DNA of 64,000 bases from Mycolicibacterium neworleansense (GCF_001245615.1 NZ_CWKH01000002.1:1612001-1676000); one strand, 5' to 3'. Positions 16,546 through 24,669 are shown, numbered from the stretch's first letter. The notes: generated by a model from the letters alone, not told the origin. A program made the numbers and translations.

Positions 16546-17149
16546 AAGTGGTGGTGTGGGTGCCGTGCACCAGCTGTCGGGTTGTGCGGTCGATGCGTTC
16601 GCGGGCCAGGTCCGCATCGATCCGGCCGCCGATGACGGCGATCAGGTTGGCCAGCCACACGTCGGCGATCAGGCTGGCCACGTCCCGGTCATGTGCGCTG
16701 GGTGTGGGCCCGCCCAGGGCGCGGGCCAGCATGTCCTCGATCACCGCGACAGCGTGCTCGATCGCGCTGGTGGCCTCGGTGTCGGCCACGACGAACGCAC
16801 GCACCATCGCCTCGGTCAGGTGCGGGTTGGCCTGCCAGGCTGTGTGCAGGTGGGTGGTCAACCGCCCCAGCCGGGCCTGCGGCGCCAGTTCACCGGTACT
16901 CCAGACGAATTCGGTGTCGAGACGTTCGAATTCGCGGGCCAGCACCGTCACCAGCAGATGGCTTTTGGATCGGAAATGCCGATACAGCGAGCTGGCGGCA
17001 ATGCCGGCCTGCGCGGCCACCGCACGCATCTGCACACCGTCAAAACCGTGTGCTGAGGCCACCGTCCACGCGGCATCCAGGATCGCCTCGCGACGCGCCC
17101 ACACCGAGGCCGCCGGCCGGCGCGGGCGCCGCACCCGGTCCCGGGGCAC
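16544..17149 (-). CDS. TetR-family regulator 1 (KstR-like DNA-binding domain)
   Basis: This 201-residue repressor has an N-terminal helix-turn-helix (MRAVAAQAGIAASSLYRHF followed by RSKSHLL) strongly resembling that of KstR-type TetR regulators of lipid/sterol catabolism. The ligand domain ends RTTRQLVHGTHTTT. Start is GTG at 17147-17149, preceding PRDRVRRPRR. Its first 67 codons overlap, in another frame on the same strand, the 3' part of the thioesterase frame, an unusually long overlap. A likely role is repressing the MMPL, DUF6188 and thioesterase genes through operators A-C, though either TetR in this element could be the binder. Confidence 0.85.
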   Translation of the reverse strand: MPRDRVRRPRRPAASVWARREAILDAAWTVASAHGFDGVQMRAVAAQAGIAASSLYRHFRSKSHLLVTVLAREFERLDTEFVWSTGELAPQARLGRLTTHLHTAWQANPHLTEAMVRAFVVADTEATSAIEHAVAVIEDMLARALGGPTPSAHDRDVASLIADVWLANLIAVIGGRIDADLARERIDRTTRQLVHGTHTTT

Positions 17150-17658
17150 CGCGACCCCGCGTCGGGGCCGGCGCCACCGTAGCGGGCCAGCTCGGCGAAC
17201 AACTCCCCGAAACCGCTGATGTCACCGTGGGCGGCGAAATGGGCCGCATCCACCGTGATGAACACCGCCGAGGCGGTGAACCGGGTGACACCGTCCACGC
17301 CGACCCCCACCCCGTCCACATGCAACGCCCGGCCCTCGCGGGTGGCGATCCGCGCGGTCAGCCGATGCGTACATCCCAACGGCACCGGCTGCAGATAGTC
17401 CACCGTCAAACGGCGCGTCACCGCCGGGGTGGCCGCGATCCACAACGAAAACCCCAGCACGTCATCACAGGCCGCGGCGATCGCGCCACCGTGTGCGAGC
17501 CCCGGCGCACCGATATGACGCTCATCGAACACCAGATCAGCGAACACCTCATCGCCGCACCGAAACACCTCCAGCTGCAAACCGTGCGGATTGTCCGGCC
17601 CGCAGCCCATGCAGGTCGGCGTGTGTGACGGCAACCGCTGCGGCTGATCAGCACCCAT
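16948..17658 (-). CDS. PaaI-like hotdog-fold thioesterase (transposon cargo)
   Basis: The first 165 residues are a clear hotdog thioesterase of the PaaI type: CMGCGPDNPHGLQLEVFR, then APGLAHGGAIAAACDDVLGF with the catalytic HGG and Asp, then TVDYLQPVPLG. Such enzymes hydrolyse acyl-CoA or aryl-CoA. The ORF then runs about 65 codons further than a normal family member, into the TetR1 coding region in a different frame, ending in low-complexity Arg/Pro-rich sequence. An original stop was probably lost by a small indel; the enzyme domain itself is complete. ATG at 17656-17658 has GAGGAGG 8 bases upstream; a GTG three bases earlier is possible. It is divergent from TetR2, with operator C between. 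Confidence 0.8.
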   Translation of the reverse strand: MGADQPQRLPSHTPTCMGCGPDNPHGLQLEVFRCGDEVFADLVFDERHIGAPGLAHGGAIAAACDDVLGFSLWIAATPAVTRRLTVDYLQPVPLGCTHRLTARIATREGRALHVDGVGVGVDGVTRFTASAVFITVDAAHFAAHGDISGFGELFAELARYGGAGPDAGSRCPGTGCGARAGRRPRCGRVARRSWMPRGRWPQHTVLTVCRCVRWPRRPALPPARCIGISDPKAICW

Positions 17659-17713
17659 CACGGCCTCCTCACACCCGGGCAGCCCCGCCACCGCGTCCCG
17701 ACCCGGGACCGCC

Positions 17714-17748
17714 GGTACTAGCAGTTTCGCTGCGCTACTATCGGTACC
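17714..17748. promoter_or_regulatory. probable TetR operator C (divergent promoter)
   Basis: The region between the thioesterase and TetR2 genes contains outer arms GGTAC/GTACC. Within it, read on the minus strand, is a 26-base stretch matching operator B at 23 of 26 positions, including an identical 13-mer. This position would let one repressor control both divergent genes. Confidence 0.65.
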
Positions 17749-17801
17749 ATAACCGGGAGAGCGGGGGCAACGCACCGGCGATCGGAACACCAGGAGGTCA
17801 G

Positions 17802-18461
17802 GTGGGGACAGAACCCGCGGCGGCACCCGACGACGAGGACGACGTCGACCCGCGCCGCACCCGATCGCGCACCCGACTGCTCGACGCCGCGGCCAACCTG
17901 CTCAAAACCGGTGGGATCGAAGCCGTCACCATCGACGCGGTCACTAAAGCCTCCAAGGTCGCCCGCACCACCCTCTACCGCCACTTCAACAGTTCCTCAC
18001 AACTGCTCGCGGCCACCTTCGAACGCCTTCTGCCCCAAGTCATCCCGCCCGCCCCGACCAGCGGCACCCTGCGTGAGCGGCTCATCGAACTGCTCTCGCG
18101 CCAAGCCGACCTGTTCGCCGAAGCGCCGCTGCACGTCACCACCTTGGCCTGGGCCGCGTTGGGCCCCACCGAAACGCACGACAGCGACAGCGATACCGGC
18201 CAACACGCCACCGCCAGCATGCTGCGCACCCGGGTGATCGAGCAGTACCGGCGGCCTTTCGACGAAATCCTGCACAGCCCCGAAACCTTCGACCAACTCG
18301 GCGAACTCGACATCGAACTGGCACTGTGCCAACTGGTCGGCCCCCTGGTCTTCGCCAGAATGACCGGCCTACGCGCCATCGGCCACCACGACTGCACCCG
18401 CATCGTCGACGACTTCATCACCGCGCAAACCACGCAGCGACCCGCACAACCAGCCAGCTAG
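17802..18461 (+). CDS. TetR-family regulator 2 (transposon cargo)
   Basis: This 219-residue regulator has an acidic leader (AAAPDDEDDVDPRRTRSR), then the TetR helix-turn-helix (VTIDAVTKASKVARTTLYRH). The ligand domain is helical and ends AQTTQRPAQPAS. GTG at 17802 is chosen because AGGAGG lies at 17791-17797, just upstream. Its TAG shares the CTAG at 18458-18461 with the opposite stop of the TnpC-like gene, so cargo and transposition modules touch tail to tail without spacer. It is divergent from the thioesterase across operator C and is the natural candidate to bind there, with TetR1 as the alternative. Confidence 0.86.
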   Translation: MGTEPAAAPDDEDDVDPRRTRSRTRLLDAAANLLKTGGIEAVTIDAVTKASKVARTTLYRHFNSSSQLLAATFERLLPQVIPPAPTSGTLRERLIELLSRQADLFAEAPLHVTTLAWAALGPTETHDSDSDTGQHATASMLRTRVIEQYRRPFDEILHSPETFDQLGELDIELALCQLVGPLVFARMTGLRAIGHHDCTRIVDDFITAQTTQRPAQPAS

Positions 18462-18868
18462 GAGTTGGTGTCCGGGTGGGGTTTGCCGGCCAGTTGCCCG
18501 TGCAGGGTCGCGATGATGTGGTCGCGTTCGCGCAGTTGGGCTTTCAGGTCGGCGATCTGGGCGTCTCGTGCCTTCAGGCGGGTCCGTAGCGCGGTGATGA
18601 TGCTGCTCTCGGTGTCGGTAGCCGGTGGTGGCGGTGGATCGGGGGCGGCGGCCAGCGGCTGGGTGGTGCGGATCTGTTCTCGCAGTTGGGGGCGGCGGTG
18701 GATGACGCTGCGTGACACTCCGGCGTGGCGGGCCAGGCTGCTGACGTTGATGTCGAGGCCCTGCTTGCGCATCTTCTTCAGGGCCCGATCGATACGGGCC
18801 TCGACGTCGGCGCTGCGTTTGCGGGCGCTGGCCTCAAGGGCGGTGAGGGAGGCGGGGGTGACGGTCAT
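18458..18868 (-). CDS. tnpC: TnpC-like small transposition protein (DUF6262 type)
   Basis: The 136-residue product has a basic N-terminal helix-turn-helix-like part (INVSSLARHAGVSRSVIHRR) and a C-terminal coiled coil (LRTRLKARDAQIADLKAQLR). This is the architecture and size of TnpC of Tn554 (125 aa), which affects transposition efficiency and orientation rather than catalysis. ATG at 18866-18868 overlaps the TnpB stop (ATGA), so translation is coupled. A longer upstream open frame is a shadow of tnpB. Assignment rests on position after two tyrosine recombinases and on architecture. Confidence 0.8.
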   Translation of the reverse strand: MTVTPASLTALEASARKRSADVEARIDRALKKMRKQGLDINVSSLARHAGVSRSVIHRRPQLREQIRTTQPLAAAPDPPPPPATDTESSIITALRTRLKARDAQIADLKAQLRERDHIIATLHGQLAGKPHPDTNS

Positions 18869-21096
18869 GCGGGTGTGTGAGGATCGGCTTTGCGCAGTGC
18901 TGAATCGTGCGCACCGCGGGTGGCCACAGGTTGCAGCGGGATGCGGTTGGCCGTCCCGGCCCCGGCGATCGCCTCCTGATGGGTGCGTTGATCTGCGGTC
19001 AGGCGGTCCAGGATGGCTTGCAGGGAATGCAATTCGCGCAGGCGTTGGGCGACCCATACGTTGTCATCGGTGAGTTCGCGGCCGGTGCGCTGGCGGTACT
19101 GCTGACGTCTGATCTCGACCAGCGCCGTGGTCTTGGCGTGCTGATCTTTGAGTTCGTCGAGGTGGGTGGCGTCGGTGGCGAAATGCCCGCACGACAGACA
19201 GGCGTTGCCCTTGTCGCAGGTTTTCAGTGGCGGCAGCAGGCACACCCCGTTGGGCAAGACCCGGTCGGTGCGCACTGAGAGCTGGGTCATGTCCAACATG
19301 TCAGACGGGCTGATTCCGATGTCGGTGCCGTGAGCGCCGATCTTCTTGTGTTTGAGGAACTCCGCTTCGGCGGTCGCGGCCAGTGTCGCGGCATAACGCA
19401 TGGTCATCTCGGGGCTCTTGTGGCCCAGGTAGCGCTGGACGACGTGGATCGGCACGCCGTCGTTGAGCAGTTCGGTGGCCCGGGTGTGGCGCAGCCGATG
19501 CGTTTGGGTGAACCGCAACGGGTTTCCCGCAGCATCGCTGAGACCATGGATGGCATCGAGCTTGTCCAGGGAGGCCCGATACGTTGCATACGGGCGGGGC
19601 CGGCGCCCGGCCAGGTTTTGTTTGACCGCGATGAACAGGTATTTCGGGGTGAGGCTGGGGTGGGTGTCGGCGAGCCAGCGCTGTTGCTCGGCGATGACGT
19701 TGACCACGGCCTGCTCGACCAGGATGGTGGGGATGACCCCGTCGACTTTGGTCTGTTGGTAGCGCAGTTTGGCCACGAACACATCGGGGTCATCGGTGGC
19801 GGTGGGCCGCGCCGCGCCGGGGATCGCTTCGAGCGGGTGGTGATCGAGCATGAGAATTTCTGAGGCCCGCCGCCCAGTCAGTGCTTGCAGCAGCCAGATC
19901 CGGGCGGCCTGGGGGTCGCCGAGGCCTTTGATCAGCGACACGGTGCCATCGGGATGGGTCACCGACACCAGGGCGCCCCGTTGGGCGGCGAGCACGTCGA
20001 GGTAGGCCAGCATCTGCTGCAGTTCTCCAGTGGAGTACCAGGTCAATTCCCGGGTGCGGTGGGCGCGGCGGGTGCGAAACGCCGGCCCCCACAACCGGGT
20101 GTGCGCCGCGGACAGGTTCTCCCAACGCGCATCGCCGGTGGCTGCCGCGGCCTCGGGTGCATGGTCGAGCATGAACGTGTAGAAGCTCTGGATCTGAGAT
20201 TGGCTGTCGCCGATCGCCGTGGCAGACAACGGCTTGTCAGGTCGGGCAGCCGCGGCTGGGGAGCGCAGGTATTCGTTGTAGGTAGTGAAAATCAGGCGTA
20301 GCTGCGCCGGGTCATCGGATAAGACGGGATCGGTGTAGCCACGCGCGATCACGAATTCACCGAAATGGCGCGCCATCTCGCGGGCACGATCGACTGCCGA
20401 TGACCAGCGCAGCAACTCCGCATCCAGGCAGGTGCGCAGCCAAAACCGCACCCCTTCGCGCAGCCACGCTGGTTCGATCGCGCCGATGCGCACCGTCTTC
20501 TCGTGGCACGGTTCGTGTTCGCGTTGCGGGATCCGTGGATCGGCCCGCAGATCCCAGGTGTCATAGGCCCACCAGTCGATGGCGCTGGCCCGCACCGACA
20601 CAAACAGGTGCAGATGCTCGATCAGGCCCACAATATTGCGGCGTGTGCCGCCGGCGGGCAGCCGCGCATTGCGCCGCTCGAACACCACGACCGCGTGGCG
20701 CACCATGTCGTTGACCGCCAGGTCGGTGATGCTCACCGGGTGGCGGCCGTGCGCACTGCGGTACTCGGCCGCGGCGGCGCTGATGGCCTGGGTGGCCCAG
20801 CGCAGCAGGGAATGCTCGATCTTGCGCAGCCCCTCGTGGTAGCACACCCACACCCACCAGGCGATCTCGTCGGCGAACCGCGCCGGTGTGGCCTGCGGGG
20901 TGAAGTCGTACACCCCAGCGGTCGCAGCGGGCGGCAGATCGTTCTTGCGGGACAGGAACACCCGATCTGCCGGGGGCAGATGCACCTGATAGGCCGGGCG
21001 GCGCCATTCGGCGGGTACCTGGGCCCACTGCGCCTGCCACGCCACCGCACCGAGGTCGCCTACCGGTGTGGTCAGGCGGCCCTCATTGCTGGCCAT
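18865..21096 (-). CDS. tnpB: TnpB-like tyrosine recombinase
   Basis: This 743-residue DNA integrase-type recombinase has a long N-terminal DNA-binding part and a catalytic domain with the expected residues: Arg in ALTGRRASEIL, HxxR in HRLRHTRATEL, His in QRYLGHKS and a Tyr in MTMRYA. A Cys cluster follows (CDKGNACLSCGHFATDATH), like the zinc-binding tail of Tn554 TnpB, then a helical tail. ATG at 21094-21096 (MASNEGRL) overlaps the 3' end of the TnpA gene by 14 bases. In Tn554 both recombinases are needed. It is somewhat longer than Tn554 TnpB (630 aa). Confidence 0.88.
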   Translation of the reverse strand: MASNEGRLTTPVGDLGAVAWQAQWAQVPAEWRRPAYQVHLPPADRVFLSRKNDLPPAATAGVYDFTPQATPARFADEIAWWVWVCYHEGLRKIEHSLLRWATQAISAAAAEYRSAHGRHPVSITDLAVNDMVRHAVVVFERRNARLPAGGTRRNIVGLIEHLHLFVSVRASAIDWWAYDTWDLRADPRIPQREHEPCHEKTVRIGAIEPAWLREGVRFWLRTCLDAELLRWSSAVDRAREMARHFGEFVIARGYTDPVLSDDPAQLRLIFTTYNEYLRSPAAAARPDKPLSATAIGDSQSQIQSFYTFMLDHAPEAAAATGDARWENLSAAHTRLWGPAFRTRRAHRTRELTWYSTGELQQMLAYLDVLAAQRGALVSVTHPDGTVSLIKGLGDPQAARIWLLQALTGRRASEILMLDHHPLEAIPGAARPTATDDPDVFVAKLRYQQTKVDGVIPTILVEQAVVNVIAEQQRWLADTHPSLTPKYLFIAVKQNLAGRRPRPYATYRASLDKLDAIHGLSDAAGNPLRFTQTHRLRHTRATELLNDGVPIHVVQRYLGHKSPEMTMRYAATLAATAEAEFLKHKKIGAHGTDIGISPSDMLDMTQLSVRTDRVLPNGVCLLPPLKTCDKGNACLSCGHFATDATHLDELKDQHAKTTALVEIRRQQYRQRTGRELTDDNVWVAQRLRELHSLQAILDRLTADQRTHQEAIAGAGTANRIPLQPVATRGAHDSALRKADPHTPA

Positions 21097-22285
21097 CGTG
21101 AAGTCCTTTCCATCCGGCGACATAGTTTTTCCACTCGGCCAGTGAACGCATCGCCGCGTCCTGGGTGACCCAGCCGTAGGTGGACAGAGTGGTCTGCACA
21201 TCGGCGTGGCCCAGACGCCGCATCACCACATGCTCAGGCACCCCCGCCAGCAGCAACGCGGTGGCGTGAGTGTGGCGCAGCCAGTGCGGTGACCAATCCG
21301 GCGGCAGACTCCGATGCGCTGTGCGCAGCCCGCGCACCTTCTCGTAGATGTTCTCCTGGCGCATCGGCGAAAAACGCGGTCCCCGTTGCAGATTGACGAA
21401 CACGAAATGATTCGACAGATCATCGACCACCTGGTCGGCGTTCATCGCGACCAACTGCCACACATACTCTGAATACAGTGCCTCCAGGTCATCACCGACA
21501 TAGATCCGCCGCGGCCCGGTCTTGACCCGAGCACCATGGGGATGATCTTGGCGCTCCACAATGTCGATCCACGGGGTCGCACCGGCGCCGATATGAAAAT
21601 CGTTGTGCCGCAGTGATAAGGCCTCGCCCAGACGCATTCCCGTTTCGGCCAGTACTGCGAAAAACAATCGGTTGCGCACCGCGGCGGCCCCGCCGGTCCA
21701 GTCCCCGTCGCGCTGCACCGAGCAGCCATCGAGGATCGTGGCCACCTGGGCAGGCGACAAGACAGGGGTAGCCGATCGCCGCGGGGTGCGCACCGGGTAG
21801 ATCGGGTGCTCGCCGTCGCGGTGGGGCCCGACGCCGTCGAGGAACCCGACGTAGCGGTTGTGGCGCCGCCAGCTGCCCCGCTGAGTGACCAAACGCCGAT
21901 AAGGCACCTCGGTGGTGCCGGCATCAGCGTGATAGCGATACATCGACAACACCGCAGCCGCCCGCGGCTGCAAAGAACTGGTCACCATCTTGGTCTCGGG
22001 GGCACCCAGGCGCGGTGTCCCGGGCAGATCCCCAGTCCGCAGATACTGCAAGTACTGCCCGAACAGGGTGGTGGGGAAGTCATCCCAGCGATGGCCGGTG
22101 TGCTCGAGCATCGTGAACCACCGCGCCAACCCCGCGGCGTAGCCACGCACCGTGTGCGGGGACGCGCCCCCCTCACGCAGAAACCTCAGATACTCCGCAG
22201 CCGGGGCCACCGGCAGATGATCGGCGCCAACGACCGTGTAGGTGACAGGCTGGTCGGCAAAGATCACCCGCTGCACTCGCGCCAC
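21083..22285 (-). CDS. tnpA: TnpA-like tyrosine recombinase
   Basis: This 400-residue site-specific recombinase has an N-terminal SAM-like core-binding domain (YLRFLREGGASPHTVRGYA) and a C-terminal catalytic domain with Arg218 (TGMRLGEAL), probable Lys255, His334/Arg337 (HWLRHTH), His360 (RLGHAD) and nucleophile Tyr370 (LSTYGWV). It breaks and joins DNA through a phosphotyrosine. Start is GTG at 22283-22285 with a G-rich stretch upstream. It is the first of three overlapping genes (TnpA-TnpB-TnpC), the Tn554 arrangement. Confidence 0.9.
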   Translation of the reverse strand: MARVQRVIFADQPVTYTVVGADHLPVAPAAEYLRFLREGGASPHTVRGYAAGLARWFTMLEHTGHRWDDFPTTLFGQYLQYLRTGDLPGTPRLGAPETKMVTSSLQPRAAAVLSMYRYHADAGTTEVPYRRLVTQRGSWRRHNRYVGFLDGVGPHRDGEHPIYPVRTPRRSATPVLSPAQVATILDGCSVQRDGDWTGGAAAVRNRLFFAVLAETGMRLGEALSLRHNDFHIGAGATPWIDIVERQDHPHGARVKTGPRRIYVGDDLEALYSEYVWQLVAMNADQVVDDLSNHFVFVNLQRGPRFSPMRQENIYEKVRGLRTAHRSLPPDWSPHWLRHTHATALLLAGVPEHVVMRRLGHADVQTTLSTYGWVTQDAAMRSLAEWKNYVAGWKGLHDGQQ

Positions 22286-22301
22286 CGGCCCCCCTTGTGT
22301 T

Positions 22302-23546
22302 CTAGCCGCGCCGGCTTCGCTGCCGCAACGGAATCACATTGCTGCCCGTACTGGGCGCCGATGACCCGGGTCCGACCGTCGCTCTGCCGCTGCCGGCGGC
22401 CACCCGCACCGCCGCCGCGCCCGGGGCGGCCCGCTGCCCGGCCATGAAGTCCTCCAGCAGATCCTGCGGCCACACCAAGTCATAGGGGGCCAGCATCGCC
22501 GCCGAACGCGCCGAAAACGCCATCTCCAGCCACTTGCTGATCAATCGTGGCCGCTCCACCTCACGGTCATTCCAGCCCGGCTCCACCCGACCCCACGTCG
22601 TATCGGTATCCGGATTGACCCGGGTGTAGAGCTGGCGGCGCAACGCCTCAAACCGCGCCCCAGTCAACAACTGCGAGGTATGCAGATGCTTGATCAACGC
22701 CCCCAGCGACACACCCCACTTTGCTTTCACCGGCAACAACTCCGCCAGCGACGGAGCCCGCGACACGTCCTTGGCCAGCACCGCCGCCGGCGCCAACAAC
22801 TCCGAGGCGAACTGCGACGCCTGCTCCTCGCAGGCCTCGGTGACGCTGCCCGAGGCATGCAACACCAGATGACCCACCTCATGAGCCAGCGTCCAGCGGG
22901 TCCGTTCCCACGAATTCGATTGCCGCACAACGATCAACGGCCGGGTATTGAACTCCCCGACACGCACCGAATAACCCAAATGCTTGTCGATCTTGCCGGT
23001 GGAATCCCCGTCACCCAGGATCCGCCGTGACGAGGAGGTCAGCAAGCGGCGCACCACGACCACCACACCGCTGCGCTCGATCTCATGCGTCAGGTACTCG
23101 ATCGGCTGATCGTGCTCCAACCCCCAACTGGCACGCACCGCCGCAGCGGCCTGGGTCACTGCGGTGTCGATCGGAAGTATCGGCAACTTCACCGCAGGTA
23201 ACTGAGTGCGGCCATTGAGCTCGTCGAGAAACTCCCCAGCCAATGCCGCGAACTGCGCCAAATACTCCCGCTCGGTCGCCGTGATCGACCGCGGCGCACG
23301 GAACAACAGATCCGACTGGTGCACCCGCGACGTCGGAGCGGTGGTGAAAAATTTCGCCGGGAACCGCAACACCGCCACCAGCCGGTCGAAATCCTTGATC
23401 GGCAACGCCGTCGTGGTCGACTTCTCCAACCGGTTCAGCCGAGAATGCTTCCAGCCCAACGCTTCCATCACCGCAGTGGCAGTCATCGCGCGCATGACCC
23501 GGGCCTGGTTGACCCGCAACCCATACACGTCCACGGTCGTCGTCAT
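22302..23546 (-). CDS. XRE-type HTH plus ImmA/IrrE metallopeptidase
   Basis: The 414-residue product starts with a helix-turn-helix (MTATAVMEALGWKHSRLNRL) and continues into an ImmA/IrrE peptidase domain with the zinc motif HEVGH in TLAHEVGHLVLHASG and a downstream Glu region (EEQASQFASELLAP). In ICEBs1 and Deinococcus, such proteins cleave a partner repressor to trigger element excision or a stress response. In this element it could be a self-contained regulator-protease of the recombinase operon. The C-terminal 45 residues are Gly/Ala/Ser-rich and look disordered. It ends 16 bases before the TnpA start, so it is probably in the same operon. Confidence 0.85.
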   Translation of the reverse strand: MTTTVDVYGLRVNQARVMRAMTATAVMEALGWKHSRLNRLEKSTTTALPIKDFDRLVAVLRFPAKFFTTAPTSRVHQSDLLFRAPRSITATEREYLAQFAALAGEFLDELNGRTQLPAVKLPILPIDTAVTQAAAAVRASWGLEHDQPIEYLTHEIERSGVVVVVRRLLTSSSRRILGDGDSTGKIDKHLGYSVRVGEFNTRPLIVVRQSNSWERTRWTLAHEVGHLVLHASGSVTEACEEQASQFASELLAPAAVLAKDVSRAPSLAELLPVKAKWGVSLGALIKHLHTSQLLTGARFEALRRQLYTRVNPDTDTTWGRVEPGWNDREVERPRLISKWLEMAFSARSAAMLAPYDLVWPQDLLEDFMAGQRAAPGAAAVRVAAGSGRATVGPGSSAPSTGSNVIPLRQRSRRG

Positions 23547-23607
23547 TGCGACCTCGATTCAACAGCCACCCGCCGACATTCGCATCGACCCCCGACACCA
23601 CGACCCC

Positions 23608-24318
23608 TTAAGCCGGCTCCTCGGGATCCTCGCCCGTCCCCAGCGCCGGCGGCTCGTACTCGCCGAAGTCGTCCCTGGGCCCCTGACCCTGCGCCGACGG
23701 AGTCACCAGCGGAGAGTCGGTGACTGGAGGCAGCGGCTCGGTTGCCAAAATCTGCACCCGCGACGCATTGTCCACATCCACCACGAACGCCAACACCGCC
23801 TCCGACAATCCCCACCCATCGTCGGTCGGCCACCACAGGGCGAAGATATCCGGTGTACCGGCCGGAGTCACAATCGGCGACGGAAACAACTGCGCCGGCT
23901 CGTCCTCGTCCAACAACATCTGCTCGTCGACCTGAGCCTTCGGCGGCCGCAGCACCCGAAGATCGCCGCCCGTCGGATGCGTCACCACCCGAACTCGCTC
24001 CCCGTGCAACACCTTCGACGGCCACCGTCGCGCACGAAAATCCATCCCCCGCGAATCGGCGATCTGCACCGACAACCCACTGCCACGAGAAGTCAACAAC
24101 GTGTCCCCAGGGATCGGCTTGCGAAGCTCGCGCATCCTCAACACCATCTGGCGCACACACGTACAAAACGCCTGACCATGAATATCCAACGGATCCTCGA
24201 ACAACGGCTGCCACATCTGGCCAACCTTGGGGATCACCACCTCCAAGTCGTAACGCAGAGTCGCCAACGACGGCCCATGATCCGACACCGCCTTGCGCAA
24301 CCGCTCTTGTAGGTTCAC
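23608..24318 (-). CDS. hypothetical protein at the right end of the transposon
   Basis: I do not recognise this 236-residue protein. GTG at 24316-24318 begins NLQERLRKAVSDHGP; an earlier in-frame start would add an implausible Cys-rich leader. It has mixed alpha/beta character with no membrane segment: VVIPKVGQMWQPLFEDPL, a central CTCVRQMVLRM, and the phrase DIFALWWPTDDGWGLSEAVLAF. The C-terminus is acidic and Pro-rich. It is the first gene of the minus-strand operon leading through ImmA/IrrE to the recombinases. Position next to an ImmA-type protease suggests a partner substrate, regulator or defence-related protein; nothing in the sequence decides between these. Confidence 0.6.
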   Translation of the reverse strand: MNLQERLRKAVSDHGPSLATLRYDLEVVIPKVGQMWQPLFEDPLDIHGQAFCTCVRQMVLRMRELRKPIPGDTLLTSRGSGLSVQIADSRGMDFRARRWPSKVLHGERVRVVTHPTGGDLRVLRPPKAQVDEQMLLDEDEPAQLFPSPIVTPAGTPDIFALWWPTDDGWGLSEAVLAFVVDVDNASRVQILATEPLPPVTDSPLVTPSAQGQGPRDDFGEYEPPALGTGEDPEEPA

Positions 24319-24400
24319 ACGGCGAATTTCGCACACAAAAACAGAGAGCGCAAGCAACACGCCGCATCGGCGTGGCGAGAGGGTTGATATTGCTACGCAC

Positions 24401-24419
24401 ACTCTTAGAGTACATGTAC
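24401..24419. promoter_or_regulatory. double palindrome upstream of the recombinase operon
   Basis: ACTCTTAGAGT (24401-24411) overlaps GTACATGTAC (24410-24419), both perfect palindromes. They lie about 85 bases upstream of the first gene of the minus-strand operon. They are plausible operators for the XRE-domain protein of the operon, but binding is not shown by sequence alone. Confidence 0.4.
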
Positions 24420-24465
24420 CCGACGATAAATACGCAGTTCAACACGCATTGTGCGCCCACATTGT

Positions 24466-24484
24466 GTAGTTAACTACTGATAAC
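24466..24484. repeat. right-end motif of the transposon
   Basis: The palindrome GTAGTTAACTAC (24466-24477) overlaps CTACTGATAAC (24474-24484). The latter is the inverted counterpart of the left-end motif with one mismatch. Five bases (CAGCG) separate it from the restored tadA frame. Confidence 0.55.
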
Positions 24485-24489
24485 CAGCG

Positions 24490-24669
24490 CAGGTCCTGCT
24501 GCACGTCGGACGGGACAACGCCGGGCGGCGCAGGCTCGCCGAGATCGCGGTCTTGCACCGCGCTACGCGCGGTGACCTCGAGGTGGTGACGGCGTGGCAT
24601 GCCGATACCGGTTTGGGTTGTGGTGCAGAGACTCTCAATGCCCTTGTGCAACGGCGGGGCTCGCCGTGA
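24490..24669 (+). pseudogene. tadA: tadA 3' remnant (Rv3659c C-terminus)
   Basis: This 59-codon stretch reads QVLLHVGRDNAGRRRLAEIA and continues to RRGSP and TGA (24667-24669), the expected C-terminus of the TadA secretion ATPase. It has no start of its own and is separated from the rest of tadA by the transposon. The TGA overlaps the GTG of tadB by the usual 4 bases, showing the original operon junction is intact. TadA powers Flp-pilus or secretion assembly, so its loss should inactivate the machine. Confidence 0.9.

Larger units (their letters stand above)
12645..24489. mobile_element. Tn554-like tyrosine-recombinase transposon inserted in tadA
   Basis: Joining 12644 (codons ...AAV) to 24490 (QVLLHV...) restores an unbroken tadA frame with no extra or missing base, so about 11,845 bp are inserted. 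Exact ends may differ by a few bases because the target core is unknown. The recombination module, read leftwards, is TnpA-like (400 aa), TnpB-like (743 aa) and TnpC-like (136 aa), the Tn554 arrangement in order and relative size. Upstream of it on the same strand are an ImmA/IrrE gene and an unknown gene. Cargo on the left is an MMPL pump, DUF6188-like protein, two TetR regulators and a thioesterase. The ends carry GTTATC[T/A]GTAG in inverted orientation. No target duplication is seen. Confidence 0.85.

Noticed and set aside
12645..24489. Interpretation as a prophage or ICE
   Set aside because: No structural, packaging, replication or conjugation genes are present; the gene set fits a transposon.
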